A DNA stretch of 11,274 nt, taken from positions 1 to 11,274 of the forward strand of contig JBAYDV010000068.1 of assembly GCA_041668045.1 (NCBI GenBank), written 5' to 3'. Below the pieces are notes generated by a model, which ran no database searches, was not told the origin of the DNA, and worked only from the letters and a program-made list of their open reading frames with translations. The position numbers and the translations under genes are program-made. Origin of the DNA: JBAYDV01 sp041668045 (lineage in GTDB: Bacteria; Bacteroidota; Bacteroidia; Bacteroidales; UBA932). Positions 1 through 6,666 of the stretch are shown here, piece by piece (position 1 is the first letter of the stretch; each line of letters starts with the position of its first letter).

Positions 1-165
1 CCTCTCGAAATTAACGCTACTTTTTCTTTTTTTATTAGATACTTAAATTGTACTTATCATACTTTTCGTCGTATTGTTCTTCATTATGTCAATCAACTAA
101 TTCCCTTATACTCAATAACTTTTACCCCTCAATCTCGCTTTCGTTATACCCTCTATTTCCGTATT
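1..165 (-). ncRNA. Probable untranslated leader of a leftward operon, possibly rRNA
   Basis: This stretch lies downstream of the strong leftward promoter at 173-204 and shows no credible coding sequence. The only leftward ATG frame (from 84) stops after 13 codons, and no start codon follows before the edge. The transcript would carry GTTGATTGACATAATG (97 down to 82), followed by AAGAACAATA and AAGTATGATAAGTA. From memory this resembles the leader and spacer elements of Bacteroidota rRNA operons, which carry a similar TTGACATATTG-type motif. I infer that a 16S rRNA gene starts just left of the window. The mature 16S start is not present, so this cannot be confirmed here. A protein gene with a long leader is the alternative. 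Confidence 0.4.
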
Positions 166-172
166 GGGAGTG

Positions 173-204
173 CAAATATAGACGCTTTTATTATACTATC
201 CAAA
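173..204 (-). promoter_or_regulatory. Strong Bacteroidota-type promoter firing leftward
   Basis: On the minus strand there is TTTG (204-201), a 20-base spacer, then TATATTTG (180-173). This is an exact match to the phylum's -33 TTTG and -7 TAnnTTTG pattern with ideal spacing. Behind the -33 box (about 213-246) the minus strand carries several A or T tracts resembling an UP element, as expected for a very strong promoter. The -33 box lies in a perfect 12-base palindrome, CAAATATATTTG (201-212). Transcription would start near 165-168 and leave the window. Confidence 0.75.
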
Positions 205-264
205 TATATTTGCAAAAAATTTCAACTTTTTTTGTCTTTTTTTTCTAAGACACTGATAATCAGA

Positions 265-504
265 TTAAAATAATTTTGGATAATTATCATCAATCTGGCT
301 TAAGACTTCATTCATAATAGCTGATCTAAAAAAAGAAGACTTAGAACGGACATGAAACTTCTTACAGTATTCATCTATTACAGCTATTTCTTTCGAATTA
401 AAACGAATGGTTTTTATAATAGTCCTCTCTAATTCTTTCTTTTCATTAAAGGGGTATTCTTTAGAATTCTTTAGTTTTTTTTTATTTTCCTTATTTGAAA
501 TCAT
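265..504 (-). CDS. Small ribbon-helix-helix-like protein of unknown role
   Basis: This 79-residue basic protein is not one I can name. After a lysine-rich, probably disordered N-terminus (residues 1-27) comes a segment that fits a ribbon-helix-helix fold. It has a short strand (about 28-35, containing TIIKTIRF), helix A (37-50, ending in a turn at FHV), and helix B (54-70, starting SKSSFFRSAI). The order of charged strand, helix, turn and helix is that of MetJ/Arc-type DNA-binding dimers, but this is judged by eye. The gene sits between rng and the leftward promoter at 173-204, in the same orientation as both. I found no TAnnTTTG box in front of it, so it may depend on readthrough past the hairpin at 524-559. 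It could be a regulator or simply an uncharacterised small protein. Confidence 0.6.
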   Translation of the reverse strand: MISNKENKKKLKNSKEYPFNEKKELERTIIKTIRFNSKEIAVIDEYCKKFHVRSKSSFFRSAIMNEVLSQIDDNYPKLF

Positions 505-523
505 ACTATATGAGTCTTAAATA

Positions 524-559
524 ATATAAGGTTGAACTTTTACAAGTCCAACCTTATAT
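524..559 (-). terminator. Hairpin after rng, likely terminator or attenuator
   Basis: The arms 524-539 and 544-559 form a 16-base-pair stem around a 4-base loop. In leftward RNA every position pairs, with one G-U wobble; the plus-strand RNA would have an A-C mismatch there. The loop starts 5 bases past the rng stop codon. The tail is only weakly U-rich (UAUUUAAG), so termination may be partial. That would allow the small gene at 265-504, starting 20 bases beyond, to be read through. Protection of the rng 3' end from exonucleases is another possible role. Confidence 0.6.
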
Positions 560-564
560 ATAAT

Positions 565-2118
565 TTAGTCTAACTTGTTTTTTTTGTTATCATACCATTC
601 AAATTGAAGTACTCCCAAATCACTTAAAGCCTCGACTTTAATTTTGGTTTTATACTTCTTATCCCACTTTTTAACTATTGACTTAAATAAGCCCTTAGTA
701 ATATAAGCTTCTACGAGTGGATTTACTTTTAAAGTAAAAACTTTAATTTTCTTTTCTTTAACATAAAAAGCAAGTTGTCTTTCGATCTGCTGATCGATTA
801 ATAAACTTGATGTCACTTTTCCTGTTCCACCACATGTGGGACAAGTTTCCTTAGTTTCGATTTCTAAAGCAGGTCCTACTCTTTGACGAGTGATCTGCAT
901 AAGTCCAAACTTAGTTAAGGGTAGTATGTGATGTCTAGCCCTATCATTTGCCATCTGCTCTTGCATGTGTTTGAGTAATGCATTTCGATGTTCTGCCTTG
1001 TCCATATCGATGAAATCGATTACTACGATTCCCCCCATATCTCTAAGCTTTAATTGTCTTGCGATTTCATCTGCCGCATGACAATTTACATCAAAAGCAT
1101 TCTGTTCCTGGTTTTTCCCGGTTCTAACTCGAGTTCCACTATTAACATCAACTACGTGTAAGGCTTCTGTACTCTCGATGACGAGATACGCTCCTTGCTT
1201 GATCGGAACTACTTTTCCAAAAGCACCTTTAATTTGTTTTGTAACATCAAAATAATCGAAGATAGGCACATGGCCCTTGTAAAGTTTTACGATTTTCTCC
1301 ATTCCTGGATAAATCATAGAAATGTAATCAGTTACTTCTTTGAGTATCTTCTCGTCATTGACGTAGATATTAGTAAAAGATTCATTTAATAAGTCTCTGA
1401 GTATTGTCGTCGTCTTGCTGTTTTCTTTAAATAATAGACGTGGAATCTTATTCGTAACCAATCTTGGCCAACTTGTCTCCCACTTTTCTATCAGCTTTTT
1501 CAGTTCTGAGTCCAATACTGCCGCCTTTTTTCCTTCAGCTGCTGTACGTAATATTACTCCGTAATTATGAGGTAATATACTGTACATCAAACGTTCAAGA
1601 CGGTTTTTCTCTTCGTGTGATGTTATTTTCTGCGATACACTAACTTTATTAGTGAAAGGTAGTAAAACGATATTTCTACCAGCAATAGAAATCTCAGATG
1701 TAAGCCTTGGACCTTTTGTTGAAATAGGCTCCTTAACTATCTGTACTATTATTGGCTGCCCTTGTTTAAGAACATTTTCTATCTTACCTTCTTTTTCAAG
1801 AATGATATTAGTATTTATACCTTTATAAAAAGCAGAAAAATCTTTATTCGAATTGATTTGTTTTGCAAATGTATCGAATGCTTTAAAATTTAGTCCTAAA
1901 TCAAGATAGTGTATAAAAGCGTCTTTCTCATCTCCGATATCAACAAAGGCTGCATTCAACGTAGGAATTAATTTTTTTACTCTTCCTAGATATACATCAC
2001 CTAGGGAAAACCCGTTATCTGCTAACTGCTCTTTGTTCAATTCCACTAACCTGTGATTCTCCTGAAGAGCTATCACGATATCAGTGGAAGATACGTTAAT
2101 AATTAGATCTTTATCCAT
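565..2118 (-). CDS. rng: Ribonuclease G (RNase E/G family endoribonuclease)
   Basis: This 517-residue protein has the full RNase E/G catalytic architecture. RNase E/G enzymes cut single-stranded RNA, mature rRNA ends and start mRNA decay. An S1 RNA-binding domain begins near residue 37 (LGDVYLGRVKKLIPTLNAAF) with an insertion around 75-120. The catalytic core contains D324 and N326 in VDVNSGTR and D368 in VIDFIDMD, matching the metal-binding residues of RNase E. The Zn-link is CPTCGG with C426 and C429. It lacks the long C-terminal degradosome scaffold of E. coli RNase E, so it is RNase G-like, slightly longer than the E. coli enzyme. The ATG start at 2118 puts the usual short N-terminal strand (LIINVSSTDIVIALQEN) in place. 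It follows HU and the bS22-like gene, an order I recall as common in the phylum. A hairpin at 2139-2178 lies in its leader. Confidence 0.95.
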   Translation of the reverse strand: MDKDLIINVSSTDIVIALQENHRLVELNKEQLADNGFSLGDVYLGRVKKLIPTLNAAFVDIGDEKDAFIHYLDLGLNFKAFDTFAKQINSNKDFSAFYKGINTNIILEKEGKIENVLKQGQPIIVQIVKEPISTKGPRLTSEISIAGRNIVLLPFTNKVSVSQKITSHEEKNRLERLMYSILPHNYGVILRTAAEGKKAAVLDSELKKLIEKWETSWPRLVTNKIPRLLFKENSKTTTILRDLLNESFTNIYVNDEKILKEVTDYISMIYPGMEKIVKLYKGHVPIFDYFDVTKQIKGAFGKVVPIKQGAYLVIESTEALHVVDVNSGTRVRTGKNQEQNAFDVNCHAADEIARQLKLRDMGGIVVIDFIDMDKAEHRNALLKHMQEQMANDRARHHILPLTKFGLMQITRQRVGPALEIETKETCPTCGGTGKVTSSLLIDQQIERQLAFYVKEKKIKVFTLKVNPLVEAYITKGLFKSIVKKWDKKYKTKIKVEALSDLGVLQFEWYDNKKNKLD

Positions 2119-2138
2119 CTGATTTATATAAAATGAAA

Positions 2139-2178
2139 GAATCCAAAGCAGTTTTTTTACAAAAATCGCTTTAGATTC
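2139..2178 (-). terminator. Hairpin just upstream of rng: attenuator, terminator or regulatory leader
   Basis: In leftward RNA, GAAUCUAAAGC (2178-2168) pairs with GCUUUGGAUUC (2149-2139): 11 base pairs with one U-G wobble. The loop itself can close further through a U-run and an A-run. It is followed by UUUCAUUUU, a fair U-rich tail. The shape suits a partial intrinsic terminator that lowers rng expression relative to HU and the bS22-like gene. Its place 21 bases before the rng start also allows a role in autoregulation by RNase cleavage, as is known for the E. coli rne leader, but that is speculation. Confidence 0.55.
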
Positions 2179-2200
2179 ATAAAACTACATAAAAGTCCGA

Positions 2201-2290
2201 CTATTTCTTCTTATGTCTATTTTTACGTAAACGTTTTTTACGCTTGTGAGTCGACATTTTATGTCCTTTTCTTTTTTTACCGCTTGGCAT
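2201..2290 (-). CDS. Basic 29-residue ribosomal microprotein, bS22/mS38-like (AURKAIP1/COX24 domain)
   Basis: A 29-codon frame runs from ATG at 2290 to TAG at 2201. Nearly two thirds of its residues are Lys, Arg or His. It begins MPSGKKRKGHKM and continues STHKRKKRLRKNRHKKK. The pattern HKM-x3-K-(K/R)-R-K-K-R-x-R matches what I remember of the COX24/AURKAIP1 (DUF1713) domain. That domain is found in mitochondrial mS38 and the actinobacterial small-subunit protein bS22, which binds rRNA near the decoding site. Short proteins of this kind are annotated in many Bacteroidota. The gene sits 19 bases after the HU stop and upstream of rng, so it is probably co-transcribed with HU. That is a fitting context for a ribosomal component. 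Family assignment is from pattern memory, not alignment; that it is a real coding gene is more certain than its exact function. Confidence 0.8.
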   Translation of the reverse strand: MPSGKKRKGHKMSTHKRKKRLRKNRHKKK

Positions 2291-2309
2291 AATTTATTGT
2301 TTTTAATTG

Positions 2310-2594
2310 TTATTGTACGTTTTCTTTTACTTCATTCATGAAAGACTTAGCTGGTTTAAAAACAGGGATTTTATGAGCTGGAATAACTATCGTAGTATTC
2401 TTTGATATATTTCTCGCTGTTTTTTGTGCTCGTTCTTTAACAATAAAAGAACCGAAACCTCTAAGATACACATTTTTATCTTTAGACAATGAATCTTTCA
2501 CGTTTTCCATAAATGATTCAACTACAGTTTGAACTGATGTCTTTTCTATACCTGTTGCTTTAGCAACTTCATTAACTATATCGGCTTTAGTCAT
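2310..2594 (-). CDS. HU/IHF-family DNA-binding protein
   Basis: This 94-residue protein has the length and layout of HU/IHF proteins, which dimerise, bend DNA and compact the nucleoid. The helical N-terminal half (MTKADIVNEVAKATG) includes the helix-turn-helix-like dimer body. RGFGSF (45-50) is the family hallmark turn. The DNA-embracing arm spans about 52-76 and the C-terminus has the usual FKPAKSFMNEV. At the arm tip the usual intercalating proline of ARNP is replaced by isoleucine (ARNISKNT, residues 60-67), a form I recall as common in Bacteroidota. A strong promoter (2665-2696) lies about 70 bases upstream. The gene leads the leftward HU, bS22-like, rng cluster. Whether it acts as HU homodimer or IHF-like subunit cannot be told. 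Confidence 0.93.
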   Translation of the reverse strand: MTKADIVNEVAKATGIEKTSVQTVVESFMENVKDSLSKDKNVYLRGFGSFIVKERAQKTARNISKNTTIVIPAHKIPVFKPAKSFMNEVKENVQ

Positions 2595-2664
2595 AATTAT
2601 ATATAATATGTAATAACTGTTATTTCTTTTCCTTAAATGTTGTCAATCAAAATATTAGGGAATG

Positions 2665-2696
2665 CAAAAGTAGTATATATAATTGAATATAACAAA
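2665..2696 (-). promoter_or_regulatory. Promoter of the HU gene
   Basis: On the minus strand TTTG (2696-2693) is followed by a 20-base spacer and TACTTTTG (2672-2665), matching the Bacteroidota -33/-7 pattern exactly. The start site should lie near 2657-2660, giving an untranslated leader of about 65 bases. The bases from the -7 end onward, TTTGCATTCCC, nearly repeat the leftward promoter at the left end (TTTGCACTCCC). Confidence 0.75.
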
Positions 2697-2699
2697 ATC

Positions 2700-2832
2700 A
2701 TTTATCATTTTTTTTTAAAGTTTCTTTTTTCCCTAATTATCAGGACATTATATCACCTATCCTTTTTTGGCATAATCATTGACACAACTATATCAAGATA
2801 TTAATCATATAACAAACTGACATATTGACACG
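2700..2832 (+). promoter_or_regulatory. lon upstream region, promoter not identified
   Basis: This AT-rich stretch lies between the HU promoter and the lon start. I find no TAnnTTTG box on the plus strand. TTGACA at 2779-2784 resembles a sigma-70 -35 box, but nothing convincing follows as -10. ATTGACAC occurs twice (2778-2785 and 2824-2831, the latter immediately before the ATG). This might be a control site or chance. No heat-shock CIRCE element is visible. Confidence 0.3.
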
Positions 2833-5256
2833 ATGAATAAAGAATTAGAAAATTTATTTGGCACAAACTTAGGAGATGTTAATATTATTCCTGTTATGGA
2901 CGTAAATTCTGACAACGCACTTGATATAAATAATTTACCTGAAATGGTTCCTATATTAACTATGCGTAATGCAGTTTTATTTCCAAACACTGTAATACCA
3001 ATTACTGTTGGCAGAGAGAAATCTCTTCAACTAGTTAAAGACGCCTATAAATCTGATAAAATAATAGGAGCTGTAGCTCAAAAAGATAATAATGTAGAAG
3101 ATCCAATAATGAGTGATTTATTCGAAGTTGGAACTCTAGCCAAAATTATTAAACTAATAGAATTACCAGATGGAAATGTATCTGCTATTTTACAAGGCGT
3201 AAAACGTTTCAAATTAGTAGAACAAGTATCGACTACTCCTTATATATATGCTAAAGTAGAATATCTTGAAGATATTCTTCCAAAGAAAGATGAAAAAGAA
3301 ATGATTTCTATTTCTGATGCCTTGAAAGATCAAGCATTAAAAATAGTAGAACTAGACCCGACTATACCTAAAGAAGCTGCTTTCGCTATTAGGAACATAG
3401 AAGGATCGGAATTCTTGATAAACTTCATATCAACAAGCTTGAAATTAGAAGATAATCTAGAAAAGATGGCCCTGCTTACTGAAGACAGAGTTAAAATCAG
3501 GGCAATGAGACTTCTGTCTATGATAAATAAACAGATAGAAATCTTAAAGCTTAAAGAAAACATACAGAATAAAGTACGTAAAGAGTTAGACCAACAACAG
3601 AAAGAATACTTCCTCAACAATCAGCTAAAAACCATACAAGAAGAACTTGGTATGGACGAAGGTCAAGATGTAAATGAACTTCAAATGCTAGCTAAAGACA
3701 AAGATTGGCCTGACTATGCTGCTGAAACATTCCAACATGAATTAAAGAAGTTACAGAAAGCGAACCCTAATTCTCCAGACTATAATATACAATATGAATA
3801 TGTAAAATTCATTCTAGACCTTCCTTGGAATAAAATGACTAAGGATGATATGGACTTGAAAAAAGCTCAAAAAATTCTTGATCAAGACCATTATGGTCTA
3901 GAAAAAGTAAAAGAGAGAATTATAGAATACCTTTCTGTTTTAAAACTTAAAAAAGACATGAAATCTCCTATAATCTGTCTATACGGAGCACCTGGCGTAG
4001 GTAAAACTTCACTTGGGAAATCAATAGCCAGAGCATTAGGTAGAAAATATAGAAGAATTTCTCTTGGTGGACTTCATGATGAATCAGAGATAAGAGGACA
4101 TAGAAGAACCTACATAGGAGCTATGCCTGGACGAATTATTCAAGAAATAAACCGTGCAGGATCATCAAACCCTATTTTAGTACTAGATGAAATCGATAAA
4201 ATCAACAGAGACTACAATGGAGACCCTTCATATGCACTACTGGAAGCACTAGATCCAGAACAAAATAATAAATTCCATGATAACTACTTAGATATAGATT
4301 ATGATTTATCAAAAGTCATGTTTATAACTACAGCCAATGATATCAGCACCATACATCCTGCTCTGAGAGACAGAATGGAAATGATACCTATTAGTGGTTA
4401 CCTAGCTGAAGAAAAAGTTCAAATAGCATCCCAACATCTAGTCCCAAAAGAATTACAAGCCAATGGTCTAAAAAAATCTCAGTTAAAAATAAGCGAAGAT
4501 GCTCTTTTAACTATAGTAGATCAATACACTAGAGAATCTGGAGTCAGAGGTCTTGAAAAACAAATAGCGAAAATAGCACGTGTCACTGCTAAAAAAATAG
4601 CGATGGACGAAGTTAAAAGCTACACTGTAAATCCTAAACGAGTAAAAGAAATTCTTGGACCTCCAACGAATATGCATGATTTACAAAAAGGCAATGAGGC
4701 CCCTGGGGTAATAACCGGATTAGCATGGACTCAAGTCGGTGGAGAAATTTTATTTATAGAATGTAGTAAGAGCGAAGGCAAAGGACTATTAACAAGTACT
4801 GGTAACCTTGGTGATGTAATGAAAGAATCAACAGTAATAGCCCACCAATACTTAAAAGCACATCCTGAGCTACTTAATATGACGACTAAAGACATAATGT
4901 CATACGATTTACACATACATGTTCCTGAAGGAGCCATTCCAAAAGATGGTCCATCAGCAGGAATAACCATGGTAACAGCTATGGCATCTGCTCTAATTGG
5001 TAAAAAAATAAAAAGTGGAGTAGCGATGACTGGTGAGATGACACTAAGAGGACGTGTCCTTCCTGTAGGAGGAATAAAAGAAAAAATTCTCGCTGCTAAA
5101 AGAGCTGGAGTTAATACTATAATCCTTTCAGAAGATAATACTAAAGATATAAAAGACATCCCTGAAAAATACATCAAAGATTTGACTTTCAATTACGTTA
5201 AAACCATAGATGATGTAATCAAACTAGTATTACCATTAAACGCCAATAAAAGTTAA
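2833..5256 (+). CDS. lon: ATP-dependent protease La (Lon)
   Basis: This 807-residue protein is a complete LonA-type protease. Such enzymes unfold and degrade damaged proteins and certain regulators in the cytoplasm as a hexameric ring. The substrate-binding N domain begins near residue 39 (PILTMRNAVLFPNTVIP), followed by a helical linker rich in Lys, Glu and Gln (about 240-320). The AAA+ module has Walker A GAPGVGKT at 385-392 and Walker B ILVLDE ending in D452-E453. The C-terminal protease domain holds the Ser-Lys dyad: S708 in KDGPSAG and K751 in GGIKEKILAAKRAG. The start at 2833 is the first in-frame ATG and leaves a roughly 35-residue acidic lead-in. No Shine-Dalgarno sequence is seen. 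ung follows after three bases, so the two are probably co-transcribed. No key residue is missing. Confidence 0.98.
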   Translation: MNKELENLFGTNLGDVNIIPVMDVNSDNALDINNLPEMVPILTMRNAVLFPNTVIPITVGREKSLQLVKDAYKSDKIIGAVAQKDNNVEDPIMSDLFEVGTLAKIIKLIELPDGNVSAILQGVKRFKLVEQVSTTPYIYAKVEYLEDILPKKDEKEMISISDALKDQALKIVELDPTIPKEAAFAIRNIEGSEFLINFISTSLKLEDNLEKMALLTEDRVKIRAMRLLSMINKQIEILKLKENIQNKVRKELDQQQKEYFLNNQLKTIQEELGMDEGQDVNELQMLAKDKDWPDYAAETFQHELKKLQKANPNSPDYNIQYEYVKFILDLPWNKMTKDDMDLKKAQKILDQDHYGLEKVKERIIEYLSVLKLKKDMKSPIICLYGAPGVGKTSLGKSIARALGRKYRRISLGGLHDESEIRGHRRTYIGAMPGRIIQEINRAGSSNPILVLDEIDKINRDYNGDPSYALLEALDPEQNNKFHDNYLDIDYDLSKVMFITTANDISTIHPALRDRMEMIPISGYLAEEKVQIASQHLVPKELQANGLKKSQLKISEDALLTIVDQYTRESGVRGLEKQIAKIARVTAKKIAMDEVKSYTVNPKRVKEILGPPTNMHDLQKGNEAPGVITGLAWTQVGGEILFIECSKSEGKGLLTSTGNLGDVMKESTVIAHQYLKAHPELLNMTTKDIMSYDLHIHVPEGAIPKDGPSAGITMVTAMASALIGKKIKSGVAMTGEMTLRGRVLPVGGIKEKILAAKRAGVNTIILSEDNTKDIKDIPEKYIKDLTFNYVKTIDDVIKLVLPLNANKS

Positions 5257-5259
5257 ATT

Positions 5260-5931
5260 ATGACTATTGACATTAATGATTCTTGGAAAAAAGAACTTAA
5301 TAAAGAATTTGACAAGCCCTACTTTAAAGAGCTTGTCAATTTTTTAGATAAAGAATACGCATCAAACCAGACGATATATCCTCCGGAGAATTTAATATTC
5401 AACGCATTTAACATTACGCCCTTCGAAAAAGTCAAGGTAATAATCTTAGGACAAGACCCATATCACGGTCCCAACCAAGCACAAGGATTATCCTTCTCAG
5501 TTCCTGAAGGCATAAAAACTCCACCCTCACTAAGAAATATCTATAAAGAAATAAACTCTGACATAGAAGACACATCTATTTTTTCACAAAGAAATGGAGA
5601 TCTCACCTCATGGGCAGAACAAGGCGTATTTCTACTCAACTCCATACTAACTGTAAGAAAAGGCGAACCAGCATCACATTCAAAAATTGGTTGGCAAACC
5701 TTCACCGACGAAGTAATCAGAACCCTCTCCAAAAGAAGAAAAGGACTCGTCTTTTTATTATGGGGCAATGTCGCCAAGTCGAAACACCAACTCATAGATT
5801 CAAAGAAACACCTTATATTAGAAGCAGCACACCCCTCCCCTCTAGCGAGAGGAGCATTTTTTGGATGCAAACATTTTTCTAAAACAAATAATTATTTAAT
5901 ATCCGAAGGACAAAAACCAATTCAATGGTAA
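5260..5931 (+). CDS. ung: Uracil-DNA glycosylase, family 1
   Basis: This 223-residue enzyme removes uracil from DNA, the first step of base-excision repair. It matches family 1 UDG in length and motifs. The water-activating loop is GQDPYH (residues 64-69, catalytic D66). GLSFSVP follows soon after, and LLNSILTVRKG and LLWGN are the next conserved blocks. The minor-groove loop is HPSPLARG with catalytic H191, close to GCKHFSKTN. The ATG lies three bases past the lon stop codon, so translation and transcription are likely coupled to lon. The gene ends 22 bases from the convergent LolA-like gene, and I see no hairpin terminator in that gap. The enzyme appears intact. Confidence 0.98.
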   Translation: MTIDINDSWKKELNKEFDKPYFKELVNFLDKEYASNQTIYPPENLIFNAFNITPFEKVKVIILGQDPYHGPNQAQGLSFSVPEGIKTPPSLRNIYKEINSDIEDTSIFSQRNGDLTSWAEQGVFLLNSILTVRKGEPASHSKIGWQTFTDEVIRTLSKRRKGLVFLLWGNVAKSKHQLIDSKKHLILEAAHPSPLARGAFFGCKHFSKTNNYLISEGQKPIQW

Positions 5932-5953
5932 ACCTTCAAGAATAAAACACTCT

Positions 5954-6631
5954 CTAATCGATCTCGTTAACCATCACATCTCCCATAGATGAAATATCAG
6001 GAGTAAAGAAATTCTCGCTCATATTCCCCATTTCAGAAAAATTTTTCAAAGAAATAAAATACTCTCTATTCTCATTTGTAACACAAGAAATCAGGATAGG
6101 GAGATAATTATCAGAAGAAATATCCAAAGTTATAAATTTATAATCACCTTTAACCTTAGGCTCCAGAGTTATAGACCAACCTTCGCCCAACTTTTTAACC
6201 TCAGCCTTAGACACCTTATACATTTCACTAATACTCTTAATAGCGACTAAAGGATTATCAGTAATCTCAAGAGAACTAGAATCATGACTAAAAACATTGA
6301 TTTCATTAGCCTCTTTATTATAAAACCACTTCTTCACTCCATCACAATAAAGATCGAAATCTTCAGCCTCTATCTTATACATAGAAGCCATAGCATAGAA
6401 CCTTCCTTCCTGAGAAGCGATCTCATCATCATCATCTTTCGCACTAAAAACGAAATTAAGAGATAACACTTTATACATAGACAATGCATTATCCATTCTA
6501 TCCATTAGCTGATTAGGACTAATTATAGTTTCATCTTCACTCGTTTTCTTCTCATTAAGCGAGATAGCGAAAGAAGGAAATACTAAAATAGAAAGTAATA
6601 ATACTAATATTGATTTATATATTGTTTTCAT
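5954..6631 (-). CDS. LolA-like outer-membrane lipoprotein carrier protein
   Basis: This 225-residue protein is probably periplasmic. Residues 1-22 form a signal peptide (KTIYK, a hydrophobic run, then FPSFA before the likely cleavage site). It lacks a lipobox cysteine, so it should be soluble. The mature part has the LolA-type half-barrel pattern: an early NFVFSAKD strand, then ASMYKIEAEDFDLYCDGVKK and WFYNKEANEINVF, which match the LolA layout of a strand, a D-G-K turn and a W-x-Y strand. Classical LolA carries lipoproteins from the inner to the outer membrane. Sequence divergence here means the substrate may differ. It lies 35 bases after ftsK in the same direction, a pairing I recall from other Bacteroidota, and is probably the last gene of that operon. 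Confidence 0.85.
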   Translation of the reverse strand: MKTIYKSILVLLLSILVFPSFAISLNEKKTSEDETIISPNQLMDRMDNALSMYKVLSLNFVFSAKDDDDEIASQEGRFYAMASMYKIEAEDFDLYCDGVKKWFYNKEANEINVFSHDSSSLEITDNPLVAIKSISEMYKVSKAEVKKLGEGWSITLEPKVKGDYKFITLDISSDNYLPILISCVTNENREYFISLKNFSEMGNMSENFFTPDISSMGDVMVNEID

Positions 6632-6642
6632 TATAATTAGAT

Positions 6643-6658
6643 ATTATGAATTCATAAT
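6643..6658. repeat. Perfect 16-base palindrome between ftsK and the LolA-like gene
   Basis: ATTATGAATTCATAAT reads the same on both strands with no loop. It occupies most of the 35-base gap between the ftsK stop and the lolA-like start. It could be a binding site for a dimeric protein, or chance in AT-rich DNA. It is too weak and loop-free to be a good terminator. Confidence 0.4.
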
Positions 6659-6666
6659 TGAATTCT

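Noticed and set aside
205..212. TATATTTG on the plus strand as a rightward promoter
   Set aside because: It is only the other half of the palindrome CAAATATATTTG; no TTG stands about 20 bases before it and no rightward gene follows.
48..248. Rightward open frame of 66 codons
   Set aside because: Its composition is biased by T-rich DNA, it has no family-like motifs, and it runs across the leftward promoter and its A-tracts.
233..263. Small hairpins TGTCTT/AAGACA and CTGATAATCAG as a terminator for the gene at 265-504
   Set aside because: In the leftward direction they are followed by A-runs rather than U-runs, and the stems are short.
2779..2807. Sigma-70 style promoter (TTGACA) for lon
   Set aside because: The -10 position reads TAATCA, a poor match, and this phylum normally uses a different promoter pattern.
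4731..5192. Leftward open frame of 153 codons inside lon
   Set aside because: It is antisense to the conserved Lon protease domain and has no recognisable protein features.
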